NCBI RefSeq assembly: GCF_014200435.1
Contig: NZ_JACHBR010000003.1
Coordinates: 186,001 to 250,000, forward strand
DNA from: Sphaerisporangium krabiense
GTDB taxonomy: Bacteria > Actinomycetota > Actinomycetes > Streptosporangiales > Streptosporangiaceae
DNA: 64,000 nucleotides
Direction of reading: 5' to 3'
In this document: piece after piece, positions 1 to 6,745 of the stretch
Layout: each line of letters starts with the position of its first letter
Numbering within the stretch: the first letter of the stretch is position 1
Translations under genes and position numbers: made by a program
Notes under the pieces: model-generated
Databases searched by the model: none
What the model saw: the letters and a program-made list of their open reading frames with translations, nothing else
What the model was told of the DNA's origin: nothing

Positions 1-320
1 CTGCGGGTGGCGGGCTCGATCACGATCATGCCGACCTGCCGTTCGGTGTCGAAGCGGCCCGCCAGCGGGTCGCCGGGGCCGGGCAGCCGGTCGGCCAGGA
101 CGGTGCGCTCGTCGGGGGCGGTGATGAACCCGGGCGGACCGGTCAGCGCGCCGGCCCACACCGCGCCGGTCTCGTCGGGGGCCGCGATCACGGCCAGCCG
201 CTGCGCGCCGAGGAACTCGGCGGCGACCGGCGGGATGGTCGCGCCGACGCCGGCCGATCCGAGGCCGGCGGCCGTCACGCCGGCGCGGCGCTGGACCGCT
301 TGTTCGCCGTGGTGGAGCAT
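1..320 (-). CDS. Pyridoxamine 5'-phosphate oxidase-like flavin split-barrel protein (C-terminus outside window)
   Basis: The reading frame is open from an ATG at 318-320 to the window edge, giving 106 codons of an incomplete gene. The protein begins MLHHGEQAVQRRAGV and continues with an IPPVAAEFLGAQRLAVIAA stretch and a GPPGFI segment. This pattern is typical of actinomycete proteins in the pyridoxamine-phosphate-oxidase/FMN split-barrel superfamily. These are probably flavin or F420-binding cytosolic proteins of uncertain substrate. AGAAGGGA lies just upstream of the ATG and fits a ribosome site. The gene is co-directional with the VOC gene upstream (stop at 400), so the two may be co-transcribed. 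The catalytic part of the barrel is not visible, so the substrate cannot be inferred. Confidence 0.75.
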   Translation of the reverse strand, partial: MLHHGEQAVQRRAGVTAAGLGSAGVGATIPPVAAEFLGAQRLAVIAAPDETGAVWAGALTGPPGFITAPDERTVLADRLPGPGDPLAGRFDTERQVGMIVIEPATR

Positions 321-399
321 GGGCGGATCCCTTCTCGTCGCCTGCCCGGACCGGCGGCACGCGGTCCGGGCGCACGTGCGTTCCGTTCGGAGGGAGCCG

Positions 400-852
400 T
401 CAGAAGAAGCCGCAGGTGGGCGCGTCCTTGACGGGCGCGGGCGCGATGTCGGCGCCGGTGGGGGCGTAGATCTCCAGGCGGATGCCGTCGGGGTCGGTGA
501 AGAAGACGCCGCCCGAGGAGGCGCCTTCGCCGTGCGGGACGATGCCGTCGTGCAGGGGCTGCACCCCGAGGTCGCGCAGGGCGGCCTCGGCGCGGCGGAC
601 GGCCTCGATGTCGGGCACCTGGAACGCCAGGTGGTGCAGTCCGGGGCGGTCGGCGGCGAACGCGCCGCCGCTCTGCTGCCACAGGGTGACCAGCAGGCTG
701 CCGTCCCGGCCGAGGAAGGCGAACCTGCGGTCGCCGTCGGCGCGCTCCGCGAGGAGCTCGAAGTCGAAGACCCGGCGGTAGAAGGCGGTGGAACGGCCGA
801 GGTCGGTCACGTTGAGGCCGACGTGCCCGGTCCGCAGGGCGGGTGTGCTCAT
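400..852 (-). CDS. VOC (glyoxalase/bleomycin-resistance) family protein
   Basis: A 150-residue protein with two beta-alpha-beta-beta-beta modules. The first starts TGHVGLNVTDLGRSTAFY and the second carries LHHLAFQV followed by GGVFFTDPDGIRLEIYAP, the standard VOC ending with a metal-ligand Glu near residue 128. Such proteins are metal-dependent dioxygenases, isomerases or drug-binding proteins, and the substrate is not predictable here. A short tail ending CGFF follows the domain. It is divergent from the CGNR regulator at 1016. The 163-bp spacer between them carries four related half-sites, so it is the natural candidate target of that regulator. Confidence 0.85.
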   Translation of the reverse strand: MSTPALRTGHVGLNVTDLGRSTAFYRRVFDFELLAERADGDRRFAFLGRDGSLLVTLWQQSGGAFAADRPGLHHLAFQVPDIEAVRRAEAALRDLGVQPLHDGIVPHGEGASSGGVFFTDPDGIRLEIYAPTGADIAPAPVKDAPTCGFF

Positions 853-932
853 GGGATCCCCCGATATGGACGCGCGTGGACGTGTGAGCGGGCCCTTCGG
901 CGGACAAGGGCGCTCACCAGGGACGACACCAT

Positions 933-1015
933 TTCTAATGGTTGGACGGCCCTGCTGCCATTAGAATATGCCGTGCGGCTTCTAACGGTGTCAACCGGGC
1001 GGTAGCGTTAGAAGC
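933..1015. promoter_or_regulatory. Two inverted-repeat operators with TTCTAAYG half-sites
   Basis: Two inverted repeats share one half-site. The first pair is TTCTAATGG (933-941) and CCATTAGAA (958-966). The second is GCTTCTAACG (978-987) and CGTTAGAAGC (1006-1015), ten perfect pairs. Each half-site is 26 bp from its partner and the two pairs are about two helical turns apart. The last arm abuts the GTG start of the CGNR gene at 1016. A TAGCGT hexamer (1003-1008), 17 bp after TTCTAA (980-985), could be the promoter of a leaderless message. The pattern is seen directly; control by the CGNR protein is inferred. Confidence 0.7.
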
Positions 1016-1618
1016 GTGGACGTCGCGAACCTTGAGGGCGGCGGCGCGCCCATCCTCGGCGAGCCGCCGCCCATCGAACTGGGCAACACCGCCTACGCGG
1101 TCAGGGGCCGTCCCCAGGACGGCCTGGAAACCGTCGAACACCTGGCCGCGTGGCTGCGCGACGTGCGCCCGCGCCTGGCCGTCGCGCTCACCGACGCCGA
1201 CCTGGGGGGCGTGACCGGCGACGACCTGCGCGCCGCCCGGGAGATCCGGGAAGCCGTCCGCGCCCTGGCCGCCGCGGCCATCGCGGGCCGCGACGCCGAC
1301 CCCGGCGCGGTCGCCACCCTCAACCGGCACGCCCGCCTGACCCCGCGGTGGCGCGAGCTGCGCACCGCCCCCGAGCCGCACGCGACGGTGTGCGCGGCGG
1401 GACGCCCGGTCTCGGCGGTCCTCGCCGCCATGGCCGAGGAGGCCGTGGACCTGTTCGCCGGAGCGGCGCGTCACGAACTGCGCGCCTGCCACGGCCCCGG
1501 CTGCGTGCTCTACTTCCGCTGCGAGACCGGGCGGCGGGAATGGTGCTCGGCCGGCTGCGGCAACCGGGCCAGGGCCGCCCGCCACTACGCCAAGGCCCGC
1601 CAGGACCCCGCGACCTGA
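1016..1618 (+). CDS. CGNR zinc-finger, ABATE-domain transcriptional regulator
   Basis: A 200-residue protein with an N-terminal ABATE-like helical domain (about residues 15-150) and a C-terminal CGNR zinc finger. The finger begins ACHGPGCVLYF and closes with WCSAGCGNRARAARHY, supplying the four cysteines of the family. Such proteins are thought to be stress-linked one-component DNA-binding regulators in actinomycetes; ligand and targets are mostly unknown. The start is GTG at 1016 with no purine-rich ribosome site, because an operator arm occupies the preceding ten bases. The mRNA is therefore probably leaderless. Its likely targets are itself and the divergent VOC gene. Confidence 0.85.
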   Translation: MDVANLEGGGAPILGEPPPIELGNTAYAVRGRPQDGLETVEHLAAWLRDVRPRLAVALTDADLGGVTGDDLRAAREIREAVRALAAAAIAGRDADPGAVATLNRHARLTPRWRELRTAPEPHATVCAAGRPVSAVLAAMAEEAVDLFAGAARHELRACHGPGCVLYFRCETGRREWCSAGCGNRARAARHYAKARQDPAT

Positions 1619-1734
1619 GCGCACCCGACCCCTTCCTCCGCGCACCGGCGTCCATCGCGGAAACGACCATGAACGGCGCTCGAACGGTCGTCGAAATCGA
1701 GGGCCGCGCCGTATTCGGGCGCCCCTGAAGGAAA

Positions 1735-1782
1735 CGGACCCCATAACCACCCCTATCGTTCCGGGGGTCTTTATGGGGTCCG
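1735..1782. promoter_or_regulatory. Strong long hairpin between CGNR and FAD-protein genes
   Basis: CGGACCCCATAA (1735-1746) is a perfect inverted complement of TTATGGGGTCCG (1771-1782). Inside it a second pairing, ACCCC (1749-1753) with GGGGT (1764-1768), extends the stem to about 17 pairs with a two-by-two internal loop. No T-run follows, so a standard intrinsic terminator is not evident. It could be a processed or Rho-associated terminator for the CGNR message, or a two-fold protein-binding site upstream of the FAD-protein gene. The remaining bases of the 1619-1908 spacer show no gene. Confidence 0.55.
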
Positions 1783-1908
1783 CTATTTCCCGGCACGGGG
1801 CGGCGGTAGCGTGCCCACTGGCAGCTCGATTCGACGCACGGGAACGACGCGACCCCGGTCGAGTCCTCCGGTTCTCACCGGCCGTGCCGGAAAGGACAGA
1901 GAAGCAGG

Positions 1909-3759
1909 GTGACGCGCGCCGGCCGTACTCGCAGGGTCGTCATTGTCGGGGCGGGCCTGGCAGGTACCGCCACCGCGATCCGTCTTCTTCGTTTCGCCAG
2001 GGAACCATTGCAGGTCGTGTTACTCGAACGGCTCCCCGAATATCGGGGGGCCGGGGTGGCGTATCACCGGGCCGGCAACCACTGGCACCACGTTTTCAAC
2101 ATTCAGGCCGGTCGCATGTCGATGTTCCGCGAGGACGTCGACGACTTCGTGCTGTGGGCCAACCACGAGGCCGACCGGACCGATTGGCCCGCGGAATGGC
2201 GGAGCACCGAGTTCACCGAATCCGGTCCGGCTCCCCGGCGCATCTATCCCGACTATCTCGCCAGCCGCCTGGCCGAAGCCGCGCGCGAGGCGTCCCCGGG
2301 CGTGACCCTGGTAGAGGCGGGCGGCGAGGTGGTCGACCTCGGCGTCGTCGGCGGCCACGTGCGCGTCGTCATCGAAGGTCTCGACGGTTTCCCCACGTCA
2401 GAGAACGTCGGCGGATCCGGCGGGACGGTGCTCGAAGCCGACCACGTCGTGCTGGCGACCGGCCTCGAGAGAAAGCGGCCGGCCTTCGCGGCCCGCGTCA
2501 TCGACCATCCCGCGCTCGTACGGCATCCGTACTCGGAGGCGGGGATCGCGCGGATTCTCGACGTCAGGCGGGACGCCGTCGTGGCCATCGTGGGCACGCT
2601 GCTCAGCGCCTACGACTCGGCGGCGCTGCTGCTGCGCCGCGGCCACACGGGGACGATTCACATGATCTCCCGCTCCGGCCTGACGCTGCGAACATATCCC
2701 CCGGACCACCGGCACCAGGTGCTCCGCCTGCCACCGCCCCGGCTGCACCGCGACGCCTACGAAGGGCTCCAGGAATTCGTCCGGTGCCTCACGGAGGAAT
2801 GGGAACGGGCCTGCGCCGCCGTCGCACGCGAGTATCCCGACGTGCCGTCGGAGGTGATAACGGAAAGGGTCGCCAAATCGTGGGAACCCTATATGCCGGA
2901 GATTCTGCGGCGGGTGCCGTCCGCCGATCTCCGCGCGCTTCTCGACGGTTACGGAAGTCTGCTGGCCGTCCTGCGCGTGGGCGCCGTGGCGTATACGACG
3001 GAACTGGTCGACGCCGCGATGGCCGCGGGCGGGCAGATCGTTCTCACCACCGGGAGAATCGCGGACATCCGCGACGCCGAGGCGGGCAGGCTCGCCCTGT
3101 CGGTCGAGGGGCGGAGTTCGACCCGGACCGTCGAGGCCGACCTGGTGATCCTGAACTTCGGGCGGGAGTCCGACTACGAGCGCGTCGACTCGGCACTCTG
3201 GGCGAACCTCCTGCGGAAGGGACTCGCGCTGCCGCACGGGCGTACCGGGCGGGGCGTCGAGGTGGACGAGCGCGGCGTCCTGCTCGGCCCGTCGGGCGTC
3301 CCGTCGGGCCCGATCTCCGTGGTGGGCGGCCCGCGCGAGGGCGACGAGATCGTCCGCTACGGGCGGACGGGGGCGTTCGCCTTCAACCTCGCCGCCATCA
3401 AGAACCACTCCGTCCAGGTCGCGGCCACCGTCCTGCACCGGCTGGAATCCTGCTACGACGAGCGGGCCGATGACGTCGCCGCGCTGACCGGCGCCACCGA
3501 GGAGGCCGGCCTTTCGATCATGCTCGACGTGCGGCGGATGGCGTCCCGGCGACGCGCCGACCGCCAGGCCCTGGAGGGCCGCCTCGAAGACAGCATCCAG
3601 AGGATCCGCGAGATCACGACACGCGCCGGCGGCACCCCCGCGACGACTCCCGCCCTGCGGTTCGCGGTGAACGCCGCCGCGACGGTGAAGATGACGGACC
3701 TGTCCGTCACCCCCCGAGACCTCCGCTCCCTCCTCGGGCTCGCCGAACCGGCCACCTGA
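1909..3759 (+). CDS. FAD/NAD(P)-binding protein (NAD_binding_9 type)
   Basis: A 616-residue soluble protein that opens with a dinucleotide-binding strand, VVIVGAGLAG (GxGxxG at about 14-19). It then has an ERLPEYRGAGVAYH segment, an ATGLERKRP segment typical of FAD-binding oxidoreductases, and a second nucleotide-binding region around VAIVGTLLSAYDSAALLLRRG (about residue 225). These match the large FAD-NAD(P)-binding family found beside natural-product or redox genes; no substrate is established for the family. The GTG start at 1909 has a purine-rich AGAGAAGCAGG just upstream. The PEP-utilising gene follows 87 bp later on the same strand, suggesting a shared function. The C-terminal 150 residues are helical, rich in Arg and Ala, and I do not recognise them. 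Confidence 0.8.
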   Translation: MTRAGRTRRVVIVGAGLAGTATAIRLLRFAREPLQVVLLERLPEYRGAGVAYHRAGNHWHHVFNIQAGRMSMFREDVDDFVLWANHEADRTDWPAEWRSTEFTESGPAPRRIYPDYLASRLAEAAREASPGVTLVEAGGEVVDLGVVGGHVRVVIEGLDGFPTSENVGGSGGTVLEADHVVLATGLERKRPAFAARVIDHPALVRHPYSEAGIARILDVRRDAVVAIVGTLLSAYDSAALLLRRGHTGTIHMISRSGLTLRTYPPDHRHQVLRLPPPRLHRDAYEGLQEFVRCLTEEWERACAAVAREYPDVPSEVITERVAKSWEPYMPEILRRVPSADLRALLDGYGSLLAVLRVGAVAYTTELVDAAMAAGGQIVLTTGRIADIRDAEAGRLALSVEGRSSTRTVEADLVILNFGRESDYERVDSALWANLLRKGLALPHGRTGRGVEVDERGVLLGPSGVPSGPISVVGGPREGDEIVRYGRTGAFAFNLAAIKNHSVQVAATVLHRLESCYDERADDVAALTGATEEAGLSIMLDVRRMASRRRADRQALEGRLEDSIQRIREITTRAGGTPATTPALRFAVNAAATVKMTDLSVTPRDLRSLLGLAEPAT

Positions 3760-3846
3760 ACCCCGCCGGCCCCCGGCGACGCCTCTCACGGCTGATCAGC
3801 ATTCGAGAAGACGCGTGGCCCGACGGACGGCTGCGACGCTCGTTTC

Positions 3847-5175
3847 ATGGCTCCATCGGATTCCGGCGGAGCCATGACGACGCCGAGGCAGCCGCCCGCC
3901 GGCGCTCTCGTCGTCGTCACCGACCTGTGGCCATGGGAGACGACCTTGAGTGCTCGCGAGATTCCGGGAGTTCTGCTCGCCGGTTCGCCGTCGACGACCG
4001 TCGGGGGGTTCTGTAATCGCACCGGGAAGCCGGTCGAGGGGTCCGTGCTGGTCGTCGAGGCGCTCGGCCCGGAACTGTACAAGGCCGTCATCGCCTCCTC
4101 CGCCGTGATCTGTTCGCGCGGCGGGCGGACCGGCCACATGCAGTCCCTGTGCCGCACCCGGGGGATTCCCGTCCTGCGCGTCGCCCCGTCCGACCTCGCG
4201 GAGGTCAGCGGATACGTCACCGTCTCGGCCGACCGCCAGTCCGTCCTGCTCGGCGACGCCGAGACCCCGGCGCGCGCTCCCGATTCCCCGGTCGTCACTC
4301 CCGGCGACCTCGGGTCGATCTGCGTGGTCGTCGCCGCCGCGACCGACGTCCGGACGATCAACACGCTCACCCCGCGCGTCGAGCAGGTGGAGAGCTTCTT
4401 CATCCGCGAGGAGTTCCTCTGCCTGTCGGCCGGGCTGAGCCCGCTGGACGCGCTGCGGGCAGGCGCCGGCGAGGCCGAACGCTACGGCGCCGCGGTCGCC
4501 GCGGAGCTGTGCGCGCTGGTCCGGGAGTTGCTGCCCGGCCAGCGGATCGTCATGAGGCTGCTCGACCTCCGCTCCGACGACGCCGCGCGGATCACCACCG
4601 AGGTCGAGGTCGACCACGAACCCAACCCCGAACTCGGCCTGCACGGCGCGCGCGGGCTGCTGAACGAGGAGCACTACCCGCGGGCGTTCGGCGCGCTTCG
4701 CGCGCACGTGCGGGAACGGCTCGGCCCGCAGGCGGCGCGGGTGAGCTTCGCGGTGCCCTTCGTCAACGACCAGGACGAGTTCCTGCGCCTTCGCCGGCAC
4801 CTCGGCCTGCCCGGCGACCTCCCTCTCTCGGTGTTCGTCGAGACTCCCGCCGCCGTCCATTCCGCGGCCGGGTTCTGCGCCGCCGGAGCCAGCGAGCTGT
4901 TCGTCGGGACGAAGGATCTGACCCAGTTCTACCTGGCCGCCGACCGGGGCAACCACCTGGTCGCCCCCTCCTACCAGACCCGGCATCCCGCCGTCCTGGA
5001 CGGTCTGCGCCAGGCGGTCGAGTCCGGCGCCGGCGCGGGCACCCCGGTCCACGTCTTCGCCCTCGGCGCCGACCTGGACCATTACGTGGCGCACCTGCCC
5101 ACCGGCAGGTTCATGATGTGCACCGCCGAACTGCGCGAACTCGCCCGGCGCGAGCTCGCGGCGACGCCGCGCTGA
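3847..5175 (+). CDS. Enzyme I / PEP-synthase-like protein (swivelling His domain plus PEP-binding barrel)
   Basis: A 442-residue protein with two domains of PEP-utilising enzymes. Residues about 20-125 are the swivelling phosphohistidine domain: SRGGRTGHMQSLCRTRGIPV carries the active His at 97 in a GGRTxH context, closest to PTS enzyme I. Residues about 155-440 are the PEP-binding TIM barrel. It keeps FFIREEF, RLLDLRSDD, NPELGLHGARG, VETPAA and a GTKDLTQFYLAADRGN segment. The ATP-grasp domain of PEP synthase/PPDK and the HPr-binding domain of enzyme I are both missing. The enzyme I GTND is GTKD here, and the catalytic cysteine in the usual GMCGE motif is absent (VHVFALGA instead). It may bind PEP without the normal phosphotransfer cycle. 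An alternative start is ATG 3874. Confidence 0.8.
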   Translation: MAPSDSGGAMTTPRQPPAGALVVVTDLWPWETTLSAREIPGVLLAGSPSTTVGGFCNRTGKPVEGSVLVVEALGPELYKAVIASSAVICSRGGRTGHMQSLCRTRGIPVLRVAPSDLAEVSGYVTVSADRQSVLLGDAETPARAPDSPVVTPGDLGSICVVVAAATDVRTINTLTPRVEQVESFFIREEFLCLSAGLSPLDALRAGAGEAERYGAAVAAELCALVRELLPGQRIVMRLLDLRSDDAARITTEVEVDHEPNPELGLHGARGLLNEEHYPRAFGALRAHVRERLGPQAARVSFAVPFVNDQDEFLRLRRHLGLPGDLPLSVFVETPAAVHSAAGFCAAGASELFVGTKDLTQFYLAADRGNHLVAPSYQTRHPAVLDGLRQAVESGAGAGTPVHVFALGADLDHYVAHLPTGRFMMCTAELRELARRELAATPR

Positions 5176-5337
5176 CCGGGAGCCGGCGACGCCGGACACG
5201 CGGATCCCGGTACGTGGTACAGCCTGCTCTACCGTTCGGGTCTCGTCTGCGGGATCGGCGGCGGCGGTGGCGGCGCCTAGCTTGGTGCCTCATCGACGTA
5301 CACACCGCGGGACTCCGCACGGCACCGGGAGCGCAGC

Positions 5338-5559
5338 ATGGCCGGCCCCCACTCATCCCCCAAGGACGGCGCCCAGCGCGGCGCGGCGCGCGTGGTGCTG
5401 TGGCTGGTGCTGCTGCTCAGCGCGGTCGGCGGCATGGTGGCCCACGTGGCCGACCTCAACGGGTTCATCACGGCCGGGTTCGGGCTGGTCGCGCTGGGCT
5501 GCGCCGCCGCCCTGATCGCCCGGCACCGCAAGAGCCGCGGCGCGACCGGCCGGAGCTGA
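5338..5559 (+). CDS. Small two-helix membrane protein
   Basis: A 73-residue protein with a short basic N-terminus and two hydrophobic helices, RVVLWLVLLLSAVGGMVAHV and FGLVALGCAAALIA. It ends in a positively charged tail with RHRKSRG, which would place both ends in the cytoplasm. GGGAGCGC precedes the ATG. Its stop codon abuts the stop of the convergent FBP-domain gene with no base between them. I recognise no function; similar small hydrophobic proteins are common in actinomycetes. Confidence 0.65.
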   Translation: MAGPHSSPKDGAQRGAARVVLWLVLLLSAVGGMVAHVADLNGFITAGFGLVALGCAAALIARHRKSRGATGRS

Positions 5560-6045
5560 TCACTGGGTGACCTTCTCCAGGAAGTCGGTCACGTTCACCG
5601 CGGTTCTGCCGATCTTCTCGTCGAGCGTGAGCGACTCGTGCATGCGCCCGCCGGGGCCGACGTCCTTCTTGCCGCGCAGGTACAGGGAGCAGGCCAGGTC
5701 GGTGCAGATGTAGGCGCCCACGGAGTTGCCGCCGCCACCGGGGCGGCGGGCCGTCATCAGCGAGACGCCGTCCCCGGTGTGCGTGGTCAGGCACAGCGAG
5801 CACATGCTGCGCCGCACGTGCCCGGCATGCGGCGCGGCCCGGCGCAACGCCACGCCGACCAGCCGTCCGCCGTGCTCGGCGACCAGGTAGGCGCGGGCCG
5901 GCGACGCGGGGTCCTGCCAGCCGAGGAAGTCCAGGTCGTCCCACGGCCTGGCGTTCAGGTCCCTGGGCACGGCCAGGCGCTTGGCCTCGCCCTTGGTGCA
6001 GTTGACGAAAGAAGCGCGGATCTCCGGCTCGGCGAGCGGTCTCAT
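5560..6045 (-). CDS. FBP-domain (treble-clef zinc-finger) protein
   Basis: A 161-residue protein matching the FBP family, the C-terminal treble-clef zinc-finger domain also found in elongation-factor-G-binding proteins. The metal site is visible as MCSLC near residue 81 and CTDLAC near residue 115, with the family's SLMTARRPGGGGNSVG segment between them. By family analogy it may interact with EF-G or the ribosome; that is not shown by this sequence. It is divergent from a TetR regulator across an 80-bp spacer containing a palindromic operator, so it is the probable target of that repressor. Confidence 0.8.
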   Translation of the reverse strand: MRPLAEPEIRASFVNCTKGEAKRLAVPRDLNARPWDDLDFLGWQDPASPARAYLVAEHGGRLVGVALRRAAPHAGHVRRSMCSLCLTTHTGDGVSLMTARRPGGGGNSVGAYICTDLACSLYLRGKKDVGPGGRMHESLTLDEKIGRTAVNVTDFLEKVTQ

Positions 6046-6094
6046 GGCACGAAGCTATCCACCGTAAGCAGGCACGGCAACTGAATAGTCTCTA

Positions 6095-6111
6095 TCCTAG
6101 GAGTCCTAGGA
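6095..6111. promoter_or_regulatory. TetR operator: TCCTAGGA repeated as a 17-bp palindrome
   Basis: TCCTAGGA occurs twice, at 6095-6102 and 6104-6111, separated by one G. Each copy is itself a palindrome, and the full 17-bp TCCTAGGAGTCCTAGGA is palindromic apart from the central base. It sits between the divergent FBP gene and the TetR gene, just upstream of the AAGGAG ribosome site. Control by the adjacent TetR protein is inferred from position. Confidence 0.75.
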
Positions 6112-6125
6112 AAGGAGCGTGGTGC

Positions 6126-6713
6126 GTGGCACGTGCCGGGGTGACGGCCGAACGGCTGGCGGAGGCGGCGGCGGAGCTCGCCGACCAGGTGGGGCTGGAG
6201 AACGTGACGCTCGCGGAGCTCGCGCGCAGGTTCGGCGTGAAGGACGCCAGCCTCTACTCCCACGTCAGGAACGCCCACGAGCTGCGGGTGCGGGTCGCCG
6301 TGCTCGCCCTGGCCGAGCTCGCCGACCGGGCGGCGGGCGCGCTGGCGGGGCGGGCGGGCAAGGACGCGCTCGTCGCCTTCGCCACCGCCTACCGCGACTA
6401 CGCCAGGGAGCATCCGGGCAGGTACGCCGCCGCGCAGGTCGAACTCGACACCGAGACGGCGAAGGCGAGCGCGGCGCGACGGCACTCGGACATGATGCGC
6501 GCGATCCTGCGCGGGTACGCCTTGGGCGAGCCCGACCAGACCGACGCCGTCCGGCTGCTGGGCAGCGCCTTTCACGGCTTCGTGAGCCTGGAACGGGCGG
6601 GCGGGTTCCGCCATCACTCGCGCGGCGCCGACCCGTCCTGGGAGCGGATGCTCGACGCCCTCGACGTCACCCTGCGCAACTGGCCGCGGCCCGCCGCGAC
6701 GTCCGGAGCGTGA
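6126..6713 (+). CDS. TetR/AcrR family transcriptional regulator
   Basis: A 195-residue TetR-type repressor. The N-terminal helix-turn-helix is seen in VTLAELARRFGVKDASLYSHV (about residues 27-47), followed by a helical ligand domain that includes the AFATAYRDYAREHPGRYAAA segment common in TetR proteins with the WHG-type C-terminal domain. The GTG start at 6126 has AAGGAG (6112-6117) at good spacing. It faces the FBP-domain gene with a palindromic operator between, so autorepression and repression of that gene are likely. The ligand is unknown. Confidence 0.88.
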   Translation: MARAGVTAERLAEAAAELADQVGLENVTLAELARRFGVKDASLYSHVRNAHELRVRVAVLALAELADRAAGALAGRAGKDALVAFATAYRDYAREHPGRYAAAQVELDTETAKASAARRHSDMMRAILRGYALGEPDQTDAVRLLGSAFHGFVSLERAGGFRHHSRGADPSWERMLDALDVTLRNWPRPAATSGA

Positions 6714-6745
6714 CCGCGCGGCGGGCGTGCCCGACGCCGTGACGG

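Noticed and set aside
1773-3473. 566-codon frame overlapping the FAD-protein gene
   Set aside because: Arg/Gly-rich shadow in another frame of the same strand; the FAD protein has clear motifs.
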